DNA from: Streptomyces sp. NRRL F-5630 | GTDB taxonomy: Bacteria > Actinomycetota > Actinomycetes > Streptomycetales > Streptomycetaceae | Direction of reading: 5' to 3' | Length of the DNA stretch: 7,579 nucleotides | NCBI RefSeq assembly: GCF_000719475.1 | Contig: NZ_JOGO01000129.1 | Location: forward strand, 1 to 7,579 | Shown: piece by piece, positions 1 through 5,800 of the stretch | Position numbering within the stretch: position 1 is the first letter of the stretch | How the letters are laid out: each line of letters opens with the position of its first letter | The notes under the pieces: generated by a model | Databases searched by the model: none | What the model was told of the DNA's origin: nothing | The model's input: only the letters and a program-made list of their open reading frames with translations | Position numbers and translations under genes: made by a program

Positions 1-53
1 CGGAACAGCGTCCACAACTCCTCCGGCACCAGACGCTCCACCAGATCAGCCAT
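1..53 (-). CDS. IS5-family transposase, N-terminal fragment (runs off left edge)
   Basis: Read on the minus strand from the ATG at 53-51, the sequence encodes MADLVERLVPEELWTLF and continues off the window. An opening of the form (M)xxLVERLVPxELWxLF is the usual start of IS5-family (IS427-like group) DDE transposases common in Streptomyces; these are about 270 residues long and catalyse cut-and-paste movement of the element. Only 17 residues are visible, so whether the gene is intact cannot be judged. It points away from the second transposase remnant at 130-554, so the two pieces are not one continuous gene. Confidence 0.7.
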   Translation of the reverse strand, partial: MADLVERLVPEELWTLF

Positions 54-96
54 GCACGGCTCAACGAGCGACTACGCCAATAGAAACGGCCTCTTA
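1..96 (-). mobile_element. End of an IS5-family insertion sequence (partial)
   Basis: The 43 bases upstream of the transposase start at 53 are noncoding and, read outward on the minus strand, end near AAGAGGCCGTTTCTATTGG (about 76-94). This resembles the GC-poor terminal inverted repeats of streptomycete IS5-family elements that lie just outside the transposase start. TTAG at 93-96 would fit a target duplication of the YTAR type used by some IS5 elements. The opposite end lies outside the window, so the terminal repeat and exact boundary are inferred. Confidence 0.45.
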
Positions 97-129
97 GCGT
101 GGCGATCGCAGCAGTTGGTGCGGTCATCA

Positions 130-554
130 TGGTGCTCACCAGCGGTTGATGGTGTCGGTGGCGGCACTCCGCTCAACGTCATCACCACCGCAGTGAACGC
201 CAAGACGTCACCCAGCCCCTCGCCCTGGTCGCCGGGACCCCGCCCGTCGCGACCCGCCCGGACCGGCCCCCGCCGCCGGCCCGATGCCCTGCTCGGCGAC
301 AAGGGCTACGACCCCAACCCGAACCGGGGCGCGTTACGCAAGCGACGGACCCTGCCTGTCATCTCACGCAAGGGCTGCCCGAACTCAAAGGGATGGGCAA
401 GCTCCGCTACGTCGTCGAGCAGACCTTCGCGCTCCTCCACCACTCCCAGCGTCTCGCCGTCCGCTGGTAACGCCGCACCGAACTCCACGACGCCTTCATC
501 TCCCTCGCCTGCAATCTGATCTGCCGGAGACGCCTCAAGAAGACCCGCACATGA
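130..554 (+). pseudogene. Decayed IS5-family transposase, C-terminal half
   Basis: Recognisable blocks of an IS5-family DDE transposase occur in order but in different reading frames. GGTPLNVITTAVN at about 156-199 is in frame 1. After a one-base loss near 203 the text continues as DVTQPLALVAGTPPVA. After a one-base gain near 267-271 it returns to frame 1 with DALLGDKGYDPNPN and LPVISRKG. After a further loss near 395 it continues as GKLRYVVEQTFALLHH and RLAVRW, then an in-frame TAA at 468-470, then RRTELHDAFISLACN and a natural-looking TGA at 552-554. The second catalytic Asp (GDKGYD) and the Glu (RYVVEQ) are still visible; the N-terminal half and first catalytic Asp are not. It cannot make an active transposase and is old debris beside the tRNA gene. 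Confidence 0.85.
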
Positions 555-582
555 TCGTGTTACGAGCTCTACGAGAGGTAGT

Positions 583-619
583 GGCTGGAGTACCGGGAAT
601 CCAAACCGGTACTCCAGCC
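583..619. repeat. Perfect 14-bp inverted repeat (hairpin)
   Basis: Bases 583-596 (GGCTGGAGTACCGG) are exactly complementary in reverse to 606-619, leaving a 9-base loop, and weaker pairing extends the base of the stem to 580/622. It lies between the insertion-sequence debris and the tRNA terminator, where no gene is visible. There is no T-rich tail on either strand, so it is not a classical intrinsic terminator, although such hairpins often serve as terminators in Streptomyces. It could also be an insertion-sequence end or the relic of an integrated element. Structure certain, role unknown. Confidence 0.7.
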
Positions 620-712
620 GCTCCTTTGGTGCGGGCGGACCATGTTCTGGGGATGTGCTGCGCGGAGTTCCTGCAGTCGAGTTCGCGATGGCCGAGTGAT
701 CTCGGAAATGAC

Positions 713-749
713 CAAAGCCCAGCTCAGAGCGCGTCTGAGCTGGGCTTTG
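713..749 (-). terminator. Hairpin terminator downstream of tRNA-Thr
   Basis: A 16-bp perfect stem (713-728 with 734-749; arm CAAAGCCCAGCTCAGA) closes on a 5-base loop. It begins only six bases past the 3' end of the minus-strand tRNA-Thr. Stem-loops this long and this close are typical terminators of streptomycete tRNA genes. Read on the minus strand the stem is followed by a short T-containing stretch (GGTCATTT) rather than a clean T run. Confidence 0.8.
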
Positions 750-754
750 CGGTG

Positions 755-828
755 AGCCCCCTGTCGGATTCGAACCGACGACCCACGCTTTACAAGAGCG
801 TTGCTCTGGCCATCTGAGCTAAGGAGGC
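755..828 (-). tRNA. tRNA-Thr (anticodon TGT)
   Basis: The minus strand folds into a full 74-base cloverleaf. The acceptor stem is GCCTCCT with AGGGGGC (one T-G pair), the D stem GCTC/GAGC, the anticodon stem ACGCT/AGCGT around the loop CTTGTAA (anticodon TGT), the variable loop GGGTC, and the T stem GTCGG/CCGAC around TTCGAAT. The discriminator is T and no CCA is encoded, as is usual in Streptomyces, where the CCA is added enzymatically. The tRNA carries threonine and reads ACA and probably other ACN codons. Its 3' end faces the insertion-sequence debris, and a strong hairpin terminator follows within ten bases. Confidence 0.97.
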
Positions 829-838
829 GGGTGCCAGC

Positions 839-844
839 AGTGTA
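839..844 (-). promoter_or_regulatory. Probable -10 box of the tRNA-Thr promoter
   Basis: On the minus strand TACACT (within GTTACACT) lies 10 bases before the mature tRNA 5' end, a position that would place the start of transcription just ahead of the tRNA. It matches the TANNNT core of streptomycete vegetative (HrdB-type) -10 boxes. No convincing -35 hexamer is seen 17-18 bases upstream, so the assignment rests on position and the -10 match only. Confidence 0.4.
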
Positions 845-898
845 ACGGAGGGAGGGGTGTGGGGCGTCCGGAAGGGGGCGGTGGGCGTTGCGGGGATC

Positions 899-911
899 GC
901 GTCCAGGACGC
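899..911. promoter_or_regulatory. Small palindrome in the leader of the T7SS operon
   Basis: GCGTCC-A-GGACGC is a perfect 6+1+6 dyad in the 182-base gap between the tRNA-Thr gene and the first T7SS gene. It sits about 100 bases ahead of the first start codon, where an operator or promoter would be expected. A related half-site, GCGTCCGG, occurs at 864-871. No confident -35/-10 pair was found for the rightward operon in this gap. In DNA this GC-rich short dyads arise by chance, so the regulatory role is only a possibility. Confidence 0.2.
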
Positions 912-1010
912 ACGATGGCTGGTGACGTCGGAGCGGGGCACGGGGGTGCCGGGCGAGAGCGCGGGCCGCCGTGGCGGGCCGGGGCCGTGGGCGCCGGGAC
1001 AGGGGGAAGC

Positions 1011-1340
1011 ATGAAGTTCGACATGGGTTCGACGACGCTGGCATCGCTCATCAAGAGCACGGGTGGGTCGAGTGACGACCTCGGCGCCCTGATTCAGCAG
1101 CTCGTCATCGCGGCGCAGCCGCTGGAGGGCAAGTTCAACGGCAACGGCAAGGCCGTTTTCGACTCCTTCAAACTGCGCGCCGACGAGATCACCGCGGAGC
1201 TGAACGGCTCGCTTTCCTCGATCCTCGGTGGGCAGGCGGGGATGGACTCCGCCTTCGGCACGGGGGACCAGGAGCAGGGGGACAACGCGCACCGGAACAT
1301 GGGCGCGGCGAACTTCGACGCGGCCCGGTTCAGGGGCTGA
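1011..1340 (+). CDS. WXG100-like small T7SS-associated protein (EsxB-like)
   Basis: This 109-residue protein starts at ATG 1011 with an AGGGGGA ribosome site ending four bases upstream. Upstream codons in the same frame cross the leader and are unlikely to be translated. Residues about 9-80 look like two amphipathic helices (LASLIKSTGG, LGALIQQLVIAAQPLEG, then VFDSFKLRADEITAELNGSL) joined at F42-N-G, which occupies the WXG turn with Phe in place of Trp. A polar tail contains AHRNMGAANFDAARFRG. Proteins of this type form helical heterodimers exported by the ESX/T7SS machinery. Its position directly before a second WXG100-like gene, as in esxB-esxA pairs, supports this. I recognise the family type rather than a specific named gene; the missing Trp lowers certainty. 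Confidence 0.8.
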   Translation: MKFDMGSTTLASLIKSTGGSSDDLGALIQQLVIAAQPLEGKFNGNGKAVFDSFKLRADEITAELNGSLSSILGGQAGMDSAFGTGDQEQGDNAHRNMGAANFDAARFRG

Positions 1341-1396
1341 GCCCCGCGTTACCGGCCATTCTCGGCCAATCAGCACCGCAGAGGGGGAGTCATCGC

Positions 1397-1705
1397 ATGG
1401 CAACACAGGATCGCCGCTCGTACGACACGGGGGCGTCGGCGGAGGTGCAGGGCGGTTTGCAGGGGATCCTGGGCCGGCTGGAGACCGTACTCGCCGACCG
1501 CGACGGGGCGGTCAAGGCGGCCATGGCCGACTACCAGGCCGACGGGGTCTCCGACGAGTACCACGGCAAGGAACTGCGCTGGAACAAGGCGGCGAACGAG
1601 GTGCGGGAGATCATCCGCCTCGTGCGTTCCACGCTGGAGGAGAACGACGCGACCGCCCACTCCACTCTCGCCAAGGCGCGATCCGCGGTGGAGAACATCG
1701 GCTGA
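1397..1705 (+). CDS. WXG100/ESAT-6-like protein (EsxA-like, pore-forming ESAT-6 family type)
   Basis: This 102-residue protein has ATG 1397 preceded by GAGGGGGAG with 7-base spacing. It is all-helical, with helix one about residues 15-50 (EVQGGLQGILGRLETVLADR), a turn around Y55-H-G, and helix two from about residue 60 (W62, then AANEVREIIRLVRSTLEEND). The YHG triplet sits where WXG lies in ESAT-6 proteins; a Trp (W62) occurs seven residues later. Y55-HGK-E59 also fits the YxxxD/E pattern known as a T7SS export signal, although here it lies in the hairpin turn rather than in a C-terminal tail. The stretch ADGVSDEY...RWNK is typical of streptomycete proteins catalogued as pore-forming ESAT-6 family. 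It probably pairs with the product of the preceding gene, 56 bases upstream, and is exported with it. Confidence 0.85.
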   Translation: MATQDRRSYDTGASAEVQGGLQGILGRLETVLADRDGAVKAAMADYQADGVSDEYHGKELRWNKAANEVREIIRLVRSTLEENDATAHSTLAKARSAVENIG

Positions 1706-1760
1706 CGCGGCCTGCCGGGACCGTCGGCTGCTACGGGGCGCTCGGCATCCACAGGCCGCG
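1706..1760 (+). other. Inverted repeat after the Esx pair (possible attenuator)
   Basis: CGCGGCCTG at 1706-1714, beginning right after the stop codon, is perfectly complementary to CAGGCCGCG at 1752-1760, enclosing 37 bases. Further short alternative pairings (GGGTC/GACCC, CCGCT/AGCGG) follow up to about 1803. The 165-base gap between the Esx pair and the downstream effector genes holds no convincing gene. A partial terminator or mRNA-processing structure here could keep Esx transcript levels above those of the effector; this is inference, and the GC content makes weak hairpins common. Confidence 0.3.
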
Positions 1761-1837
1761 GGGGACCAACAAACCGCTCGGGGTCTTCAGCCAGCGGGGA
1801 CCCATGGCACGTCGGGGGCCCGCGGCGTCCAGAAAAA

Positions 1838-1852
1838 TGACAACTGAAGTCA
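1838..1852. promoter_or_regulatory. AT-richer imperfect palindrome ahead of the effector genes
   Basis: TGACAACTGAAGTCA is an imperfect dyad (TGAC outer arms perfect, inner C and G also symmetric) inside an unusually AT-rich patch (GAAAAATGACAACTGAAG) in otherwise very GC-rich DNA. It lies 18 bases before the start of the DUF6507-like gene. Such a patch could be an operator or part of an internal promoter that lets the DUF6507-toxin-immunity block be expressed separately from the Esx pair. No known regulator motif was recognised. Confidence 0.3.
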
Positions 1853-1870
1853 CTGCAACGGGGGTTCGTG

Positions 1871-2257
1871 GTGAGCGGGTGGGACATCGATGTCGACGGT
1901 GTCGCGTTCGTGACGGGGCTGGTCGGCCTCGCCATGCGGGACTTGGGCACGGACGTCGAGGCGTATGGCACGGACATGGAGAGCGCGGCGGTCTCGGCCG
2001 GGACCGTGGCGGGCGTCTCCGGCGGGCCGGCGCCCACGGGAGCCGTCGGGGCCGCCCTCGCGCTCTTCGCCGAGGGCACGGCGCAGGAGGTGGCGATGCT
2101 CGCCGCGCGCGCCGCGAAATCGGTCAACGGGGCGCACGAAGCGACGGGTTACTACATACTCGGTGACGAGGAGATGGCGGCCCAGGCGCAGCACCGCGCC
2201 CTCGCGGCCCCCGAGGTCGACCTGCCGGGCCGCGGTGACGGCGGGGGCCACAAGTGA
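1871..2257 (+). CDS. DUF6507-like T7SS-associated helical protein
   Basis: The product has 128 residues from GTG 1871, which gives the family-typical opening MSGWDID and has GGGGG at 1860-1864 six bases upstream; GTG 1868 directly before it would have too short a spacing. The protein is alpha-helical: LVGLAMRDLGTDVEAYGTDM, a Gly-rich turn (AGVSGGPAPTG), VGAALALFAEGTAQEVAML and a last helix through GYYILGDEEMAAQAQ, then a short acidic/Gly tail. It has no signal peptide or membrane segment. It resembles the DUF6507 proteins found beside streptomycete T7SS effectors. Its stop overlaps the toxin start (GTGA), implying translational coupling. By analogy with the small helical partners encoded before LXG toxins in Firmicutes, it may bind the toxin N-terminus for delivery; this is inference. 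Confidence 0.75.
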   Translation: MSGWDIDVDGVAFVTGLVGLAMRDLGTDVEAYGTDMESAAVSAGTVAGVSGGPAPTGAVGAALALFAEGTAQEVAMLAARAAKSVNGAHEATGYYILGDEEMAAQAQHRALAAPEVDLPGRGDGGGHK

Positions 2258-4809
2258 TCTCACCGGGCGCCATCCCCCAGTTCACGGGGGACTTCGAGCA
2301 ACTCGACAAGGACGTCTCCGCACTTCGCAGCGACGCGATCGGAATCCGGGGCGGCGGCGCGGACGTCCACTCCCGCTTTCAGGCGCTCGCCGCCTTCTAC
2401 GAGGCCCCCGAGGCTGAGGAGTTGTTCGCCACCACTCGGCCGGTGATGGACGGCGCCGACACCTTCGCCACGAAGCTGGAGACCGTGGCGGGCGCGCTTC
2501 AGACCTACGCGGCCGAGGCACGTCCGCAGGCCGAGCGCCTGGACCAGCTCAGGACGCAGGCATTCGCCTTCGTCGAGAGCGTCGAGGACGACGACGACTG
2601 GACCGAGGACGAGGGAAAAGTCGAGCGCCACAAGGCGCTCATGGACGGGGTCGCCGCCGCCCAGGCCGCTTTCCAGGAGGCTGAGCGGAGCGCCGCGAAC
2701 ACCATCAGCGCGCTCGTCGGGGGCCCCCGCTTCGTCGAGGACAACGGTGACCACACCGTCGACGACAAGACGGTGATGTACGGCTACGGACTCGATCAGC
2801 TCCAGCATGCCGAGGAGTTGCCGTGGGGGACGGCCGAGGAGCGCACCTACGAGCGGTGGAGCCTCGGGTGGTGGGGGCACGGGGTGAAGAGCTTCGTGTG
2901 GGACGGGCTCGTCATCGACAACATCGGGGGCGCGCTCGACGGTCTGTGGACGCTCGTCGGCGGTCACGGCTGGGGCAAGGCCGGGGACGCCTGGAGCGGA
3001 CTCGGCGACGTCTTCGGCGGCATCTCGGCGTACATCATGACGCCCTACGACTGGGCCATGGACCAGGTCTTCGGCCCCGCGCCGCCGGACGCCACGACCG
3101 AGCGGCAGAAGAAGGCGCTGCGGGAATTCAGCAAGGGCCTGGTTGCCTGGGACCAGTGGGGGGACGACCCGGCGCGCGCCTCCGCGACGGTCGTCTTCAA
3201 CTTCGGGACGCTCTTCCTCGGCCCGGCCGCCGCGGCCTCGAAGGCGGGCAAGGGCGGCGCGGCGGCGAAGACCGCGGCGAACGTGGCGAAGGCGCTCGAC
3301 CACCTCGACCCGGTCGCCGCGGGCATCAAGGCCGCCGGGAAGGTCGCGAGCCGGCTCCCGAAGCTCTCCGAACTCCCGTCCCGCCTCCTGCCCGCCTCGC
3401 GGCTCACGGAGGACGGAACCCCGGCCGTCCACACGGTCGTAGAGGCGCCGGACGGCTCGTACGTGCGTATCGAGGACGGCGAGTTCGTCCAGTACGACAA
3501 GAACGGACACCGCGTCGAGGCGGAGGTCCCGAAGGAGCCGTCGCCCGAGCAGAGCCCGGCCACGACACCGGCGCCCCACCGCGAGCCCGCGATGGCGGGT
3601 ACAAGGCCCCGTGCTCCCGAGGCCCACGCGCACGTTGCCGATGACGCCGGGACCGCGCCGGGCCGCACGGACCCGGCGGGGCACGCGCGCGGACACGGGA
3701 CCGAGGGCGCCGGGACGGGGCCCGAGCGGACCGGTGACGGCCCCGCCGTGCCCACGGCGAGGCCGGGCGGCGGAGGCGGTCACGGGATCGGCGGCGGGCC
3801 CGGGCTCGGGCTCGACGGCGACGGGCTGGACGACGCGGCCCGTGCGCGCTCCGGCGGCAACAGTGACGGTACGGGTACGCGCGGCGGCGACGGTACGGGT
3901 ACGCCCGCCCCGGTGACCCGGCCCCCGTACATGCGGGAGGGCCCGAACCCGTACCCGGAGCACGCGACCGCGGAGCAGATCAAGGAGATCCAGGTCTACC
4001 GGGCCAACCACGAACCCGGCTACTTCGAGAAGTACTACAACAGGGAGGGCGACCGCCTGCACCTCACGGTCCACGACGAGAGCGGGCGTACGCCGGTCCA
4101 ACTGCACGTCGATCCCGAGACCAAGGCCAAGCGGGCGGCGTCGGACGCCGCGCCGCCGATCGGGGAGAAGTACGTCGACGAGGGCGCGCGAAGGGGCGAC
4201 CGCGAGGGAGCCCTGGACGAGAAGACGCTCAAGAAGCTGGACGAGGCGGCGGCGGAACGGCAGAAGCACATCGACGCCGCGATGGAGGCCGAGAAGAAGA
4301 AGCAGCGGCTTCTGGCCAATGGGGACGACCCGGCGGCACTGCGTGCGGCTGAGCAGGAGTCCTCGTCCGCCATGGACGCGCGGACGAAGGCGGCGGAGCG
4401 GTACGGGGAGACGGTCGCGGCGGAGCAGGTGATCCCCGAGCACTACCCGGGTTCGACCCCGATCACCCTGCACGGCCCCAGGAACGGCAACGACCAGTTC
4501 GACCAGGTGTGGAAGAAGCCGGACGGCGGCTATGTCGTGGTCGAGGCGAAGTCGACGGTGAGCACCCAGTTGGGGTCGCGGAAGATCGCCGAGCTCAACG
4601 GGGACCGTGCGATGCAGGGGACGCGCGAGTACTTTATGGATATCTTGCAGAAGATGAGGGATCGTGGTGGCGAGTTCCCCACCGATAAGAAGCTGGCGAA
4701 AGACCTGAAGGCGGCTCTCGGTGAGGGTAAAGTCGAATATATTCTCGTAAAGGGCAAGGTGGATGGCCCTCTGTATGCTGGATACGAGAAGTATCAGTTC
4801 GATATCTGA
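2254..4809 (+). CDS. T7SS-secreted polymorphic toxin with PD-(D/E)XK-like nuclease tip
   Basis: This 851-residue protein starts at GTG 2254, overlapping the previous stop. Residues 1-155 are helical, with FYEAPEAEELFATTRPV in a WXG-like turn, as in streptomycete T7SS-secreted toxins. Residues about 200-360 form a Trp/Gly-rich and then Ala/Gly-rich hydrophobic region (WSLGWWGHG, FNFGTLFLGPAAAAS). Residues about 420-558 are a Pro/Gly/Thr-rich, probably disordered linker. A pre-toxin region (PYMREGPNPYPEH, GYFEKYYNREGDR) is followed by a charged coiled coil at about 650-727. The tip, about 730-851, has FDQVW (D750), VVVEAKS (E764, K766) and QGTREY (Q788), the layout of restriction-endonuclease-fold toxins that cut nucleic acid in rival cells. 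There is no Sec signal, as expected for T7SS export. The next gene encodes a matching immunity protein. GC falls sharply in the tip. The exact Tox-REase family was not determined. Confidence 0.88.
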   Translation: MISPGAIPQFTGDFEQLDKDVSALRSDAIGIRGGGADVHSRFQALAAFYEAPEAEELFATTRPVMDGADTFATKLETVAGALQTYAAEARPQAERLDQLRTQAFAFVESVEDDDDWTEDEGKVERHKALMDGVAAAQAAFQEAERSAANTISALVGGPRFVEDNGDHTVDDKTVMYGYGLDQLQHAEELPWGTAEERTYERWSLGWWGHGVKSFVWDGLVIDNIGGALDGLWTLVGGHGWGKAGDAWSGLGDVFGGISAYIMTPYDWAMDQVFGPAPPDATTERQKKALREFSKGLVAWDQWGDDPARASATVVFNFGTLFLGPAAAASKAGKGGAAAKTAANVAKALDHLDPVAAGIKAAGKVASRLPKLSELPSRLLPASRLTEDGTPAVHTVVEAPDGSYVRIEDGEFVQYDKNGHRVEAEVPKEPSPEQSPATTPAPHREPAMAGTRPRAPEAHAHVADDAGTAPGRTDPAGHARGHGTEGAGTGPERTGDGPAVPTARPGGGGGHGIGGGPGLGLDGDGLDDAARARSGGNSDGTGTRGGDGTGTPAPVTRPPYMREGPNPYPEHATAEQIKEIQVYRANHEPGYFEKYYNREGDRLHLTVHDESGRTPVQLHVDPETKAKRAASDAAPPIGEKYVDEGARRGDREGALDEKTLKKLDEAAAERQKHIDAAMEAEKKKQRLLANGDDPAALRAAEQESSSAMDARTKAAERYGETVAAEQVIPEHYPGSTPITLHGPRNGNDQFDQVWKKPDGGYVVVEAKSTVSTQLGSRKIAELNGDRAMQGTREYFMDILQKMRDRGGEFPTDKKLAKDLKAALGEGKVEYILVKGKVDGPLYAGYEKYQFDI
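3865..3903 (+). repeat. In-frame 15-bp direct repeat in the toxin linker
   Basis: GACGGTACGGGTACG occurs at 3865-3879 and again at 3889-3903, 24 bases apart, and encodes two DGTGT units separated by RGG in the low-complexity linker. It is a small slippage-type duplication in the flexible hinge between the targeting half and the toxic half. Confidence 0.8.
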
Positions 4810-4824
4810 TGACGGGAAAAGTGA

Positions 4825-5694
4825 ATGAGTATGTTGATTTCGCGCCATGGTGCGCTCGGACCTCACGCTGCCGAGTTGGCGAGTGACCTGGAGAAGGAGG
4901 TGGCGGAAGATGTGGAGTCTCTGGAGCGGTCCCCGGGCATGATTGATGCCTACTTCCGTGACTCCATTTCCTGGGTGCGGGCGCGATTGGCGATCGATCC
5001 CGAGGCTGCGGAGTTGCCGACGTGGAAGGCTGTGACGACGGCGATGCAGTTGGGGTCCTTGTATTTTCGGCTGGGCGCGCCAGGGGCTGTGGAGCCTGTG
5101 GTGGAGCGGGTTGCTCGGGTGGAACGGTCTGTTCCGCTTCCGGTAGAGGACCAGCGGCGCAGGCCGAATTTCGGGTACTGGCTCGATGCCTTCTACCTTG
5201 CGGTGGTGTGCCGGGACGGGGCTCGGGCCAACGCTTTGTGTGAAGTTCCTGTCGCGTTGATGCGGGAGGCTCCTTTTCATTTTGATGAGTACTTGCCGAA
5301 TTGGGTGGGTGCACTTCAGTCATACTGTGTGGGGCGGGCTGATCTTGGGGAGAAGCTGACGGCTGCGATTCAGTTGTCCGATCCGTCGGCGTTGCGGGTC
5401 GTGGACGGCGACATGATGAACAAGGTGCTGTATCCGCCGATCAACCTCTTTTACTTGTTCCTCCGGAACAAGCGGGATGAGTTCGGCCCTGCGCTGGTGG
5501 ATGCGCTGAAGTTGCACAAGGCGTACTGGTCTGCGGATGAAGACACGGCGAAAAACACTGCGGGATTCTTTTCGCTCCCCCTTCTGGCGATGGCCTGCCT
5601 CGCCCGCGACGCGGGTTTCCCGATCGACGTGGAGTCGCCCTACCTCCCCCGCTTTCTCCTTAGCGGGGAGTGGGTGGGGGAGTTTCCCACGTGA
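4825..5694 (+). CDS. Imm49-family immunity protein
   Basis: This 289-residue soluble, mostly helical protein matches the full length of the Imm49 family, which neutralises polymorphic toxins encoded by the gene just upstream. Characteristic stretches occur in order: ISRHG at the start, WVRARLAIDPEA (about 50), WKAVTTAMQLGSLYF (about 67), YWLDAFYLAVVCRD (about 120), LCEVPVALMREA (about 136), DEYLPNWVGALQSY (about 155), LYPPINLFYLFLR (about 202), ALKLHKAYW (about 224), LLAMACLARDAGFPIDVES (about 254) and the terminal WVGEFPT. ATG 4825 is chosen because GGGA lies seven bases upstream; ATG 4831 is an alternative. It begins 15 bases after the toxin stop, so it should be co-translated with the toxin and bind its nuclease tip. 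Codon use is more relaxed (many TTG, GTT and TTT codons) than in the flanking secretion genes. Confidence 0.92.
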   Translation: MSMLISRHGALGPHAAELASDLEKEVAEDVESLERSPGMIDAYFRDSISWVRARLAIDPEAAELPTWKAVTTAMQLGSLYFRLGAPGAVEPVVERVARVERSVPLPVEDQRRRPNFGYWLDAFYLAVVCRDGARANALCEVPVALMREAPFHFDEYLPNWVGALQSYCVGRADLGEKLTAAIQLSDPSALRVVDGDMMNKVLYPPINLFYLFLRNKRDEFGPALVDALKLHKAYWSADEDTAKNTAGFFSLPLLAMACLARDAGFPIDVESPYLPRFLLSGEWVGEFPT

Positions 5695-5800
5695 CCTGAC
5701 AGGCGGATCGACAGCCCCCGCCCAGCGCGTGCGCGCGGTACCCACTTGCCCTCGTGGGGTGTGGTGGGGGATTTTCTTGATGGACGGGGAGGGGGTCGTT

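Noticed and set aside
1228..2166. A 312-codon plus-strand frame across both Esx genes and the following gap
   Set aside because: It overlaps three better-supported genes in another frame and has Arg/Gly-rich text without motifs. The ATG at 1804 inside it has no clear ribosome site.
3600..3920. CRISPR-like or tandem repeat array in the Gly/Pro-rich linker
   Set aside because: Only one 15-bp unit is repeated, twice and in frame, in low-complexity coding sequence; there are no regular spacers.
2260..5280. A 1006-codon open frame on the minus strand opposite the toxin and immunity genes
   Set aside because: It is opposite two genes with clear domains and motifs. It is Arg/Leu/Val-rich as expected for an antisense frame of high-GC coding DNA, and shows no recognisable motif.
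4825..5694. Rare TTA leucine codons that would indicate bldA control of the immunity gene
   Set aside because: The TTA near 5670 is out of frame (CTT AGC); I saw no in-frame TTA in this gene.
5695..5800. Possible terminator after the immunity gene (CCCAC at 5741-5745 with GTGGG at 5754-5758)
   Set aside because: The stem is only five pairs with no T tail; in DNA this GC-rich such pairings are expected by chance, and the next gene appears to belong to the same operon.
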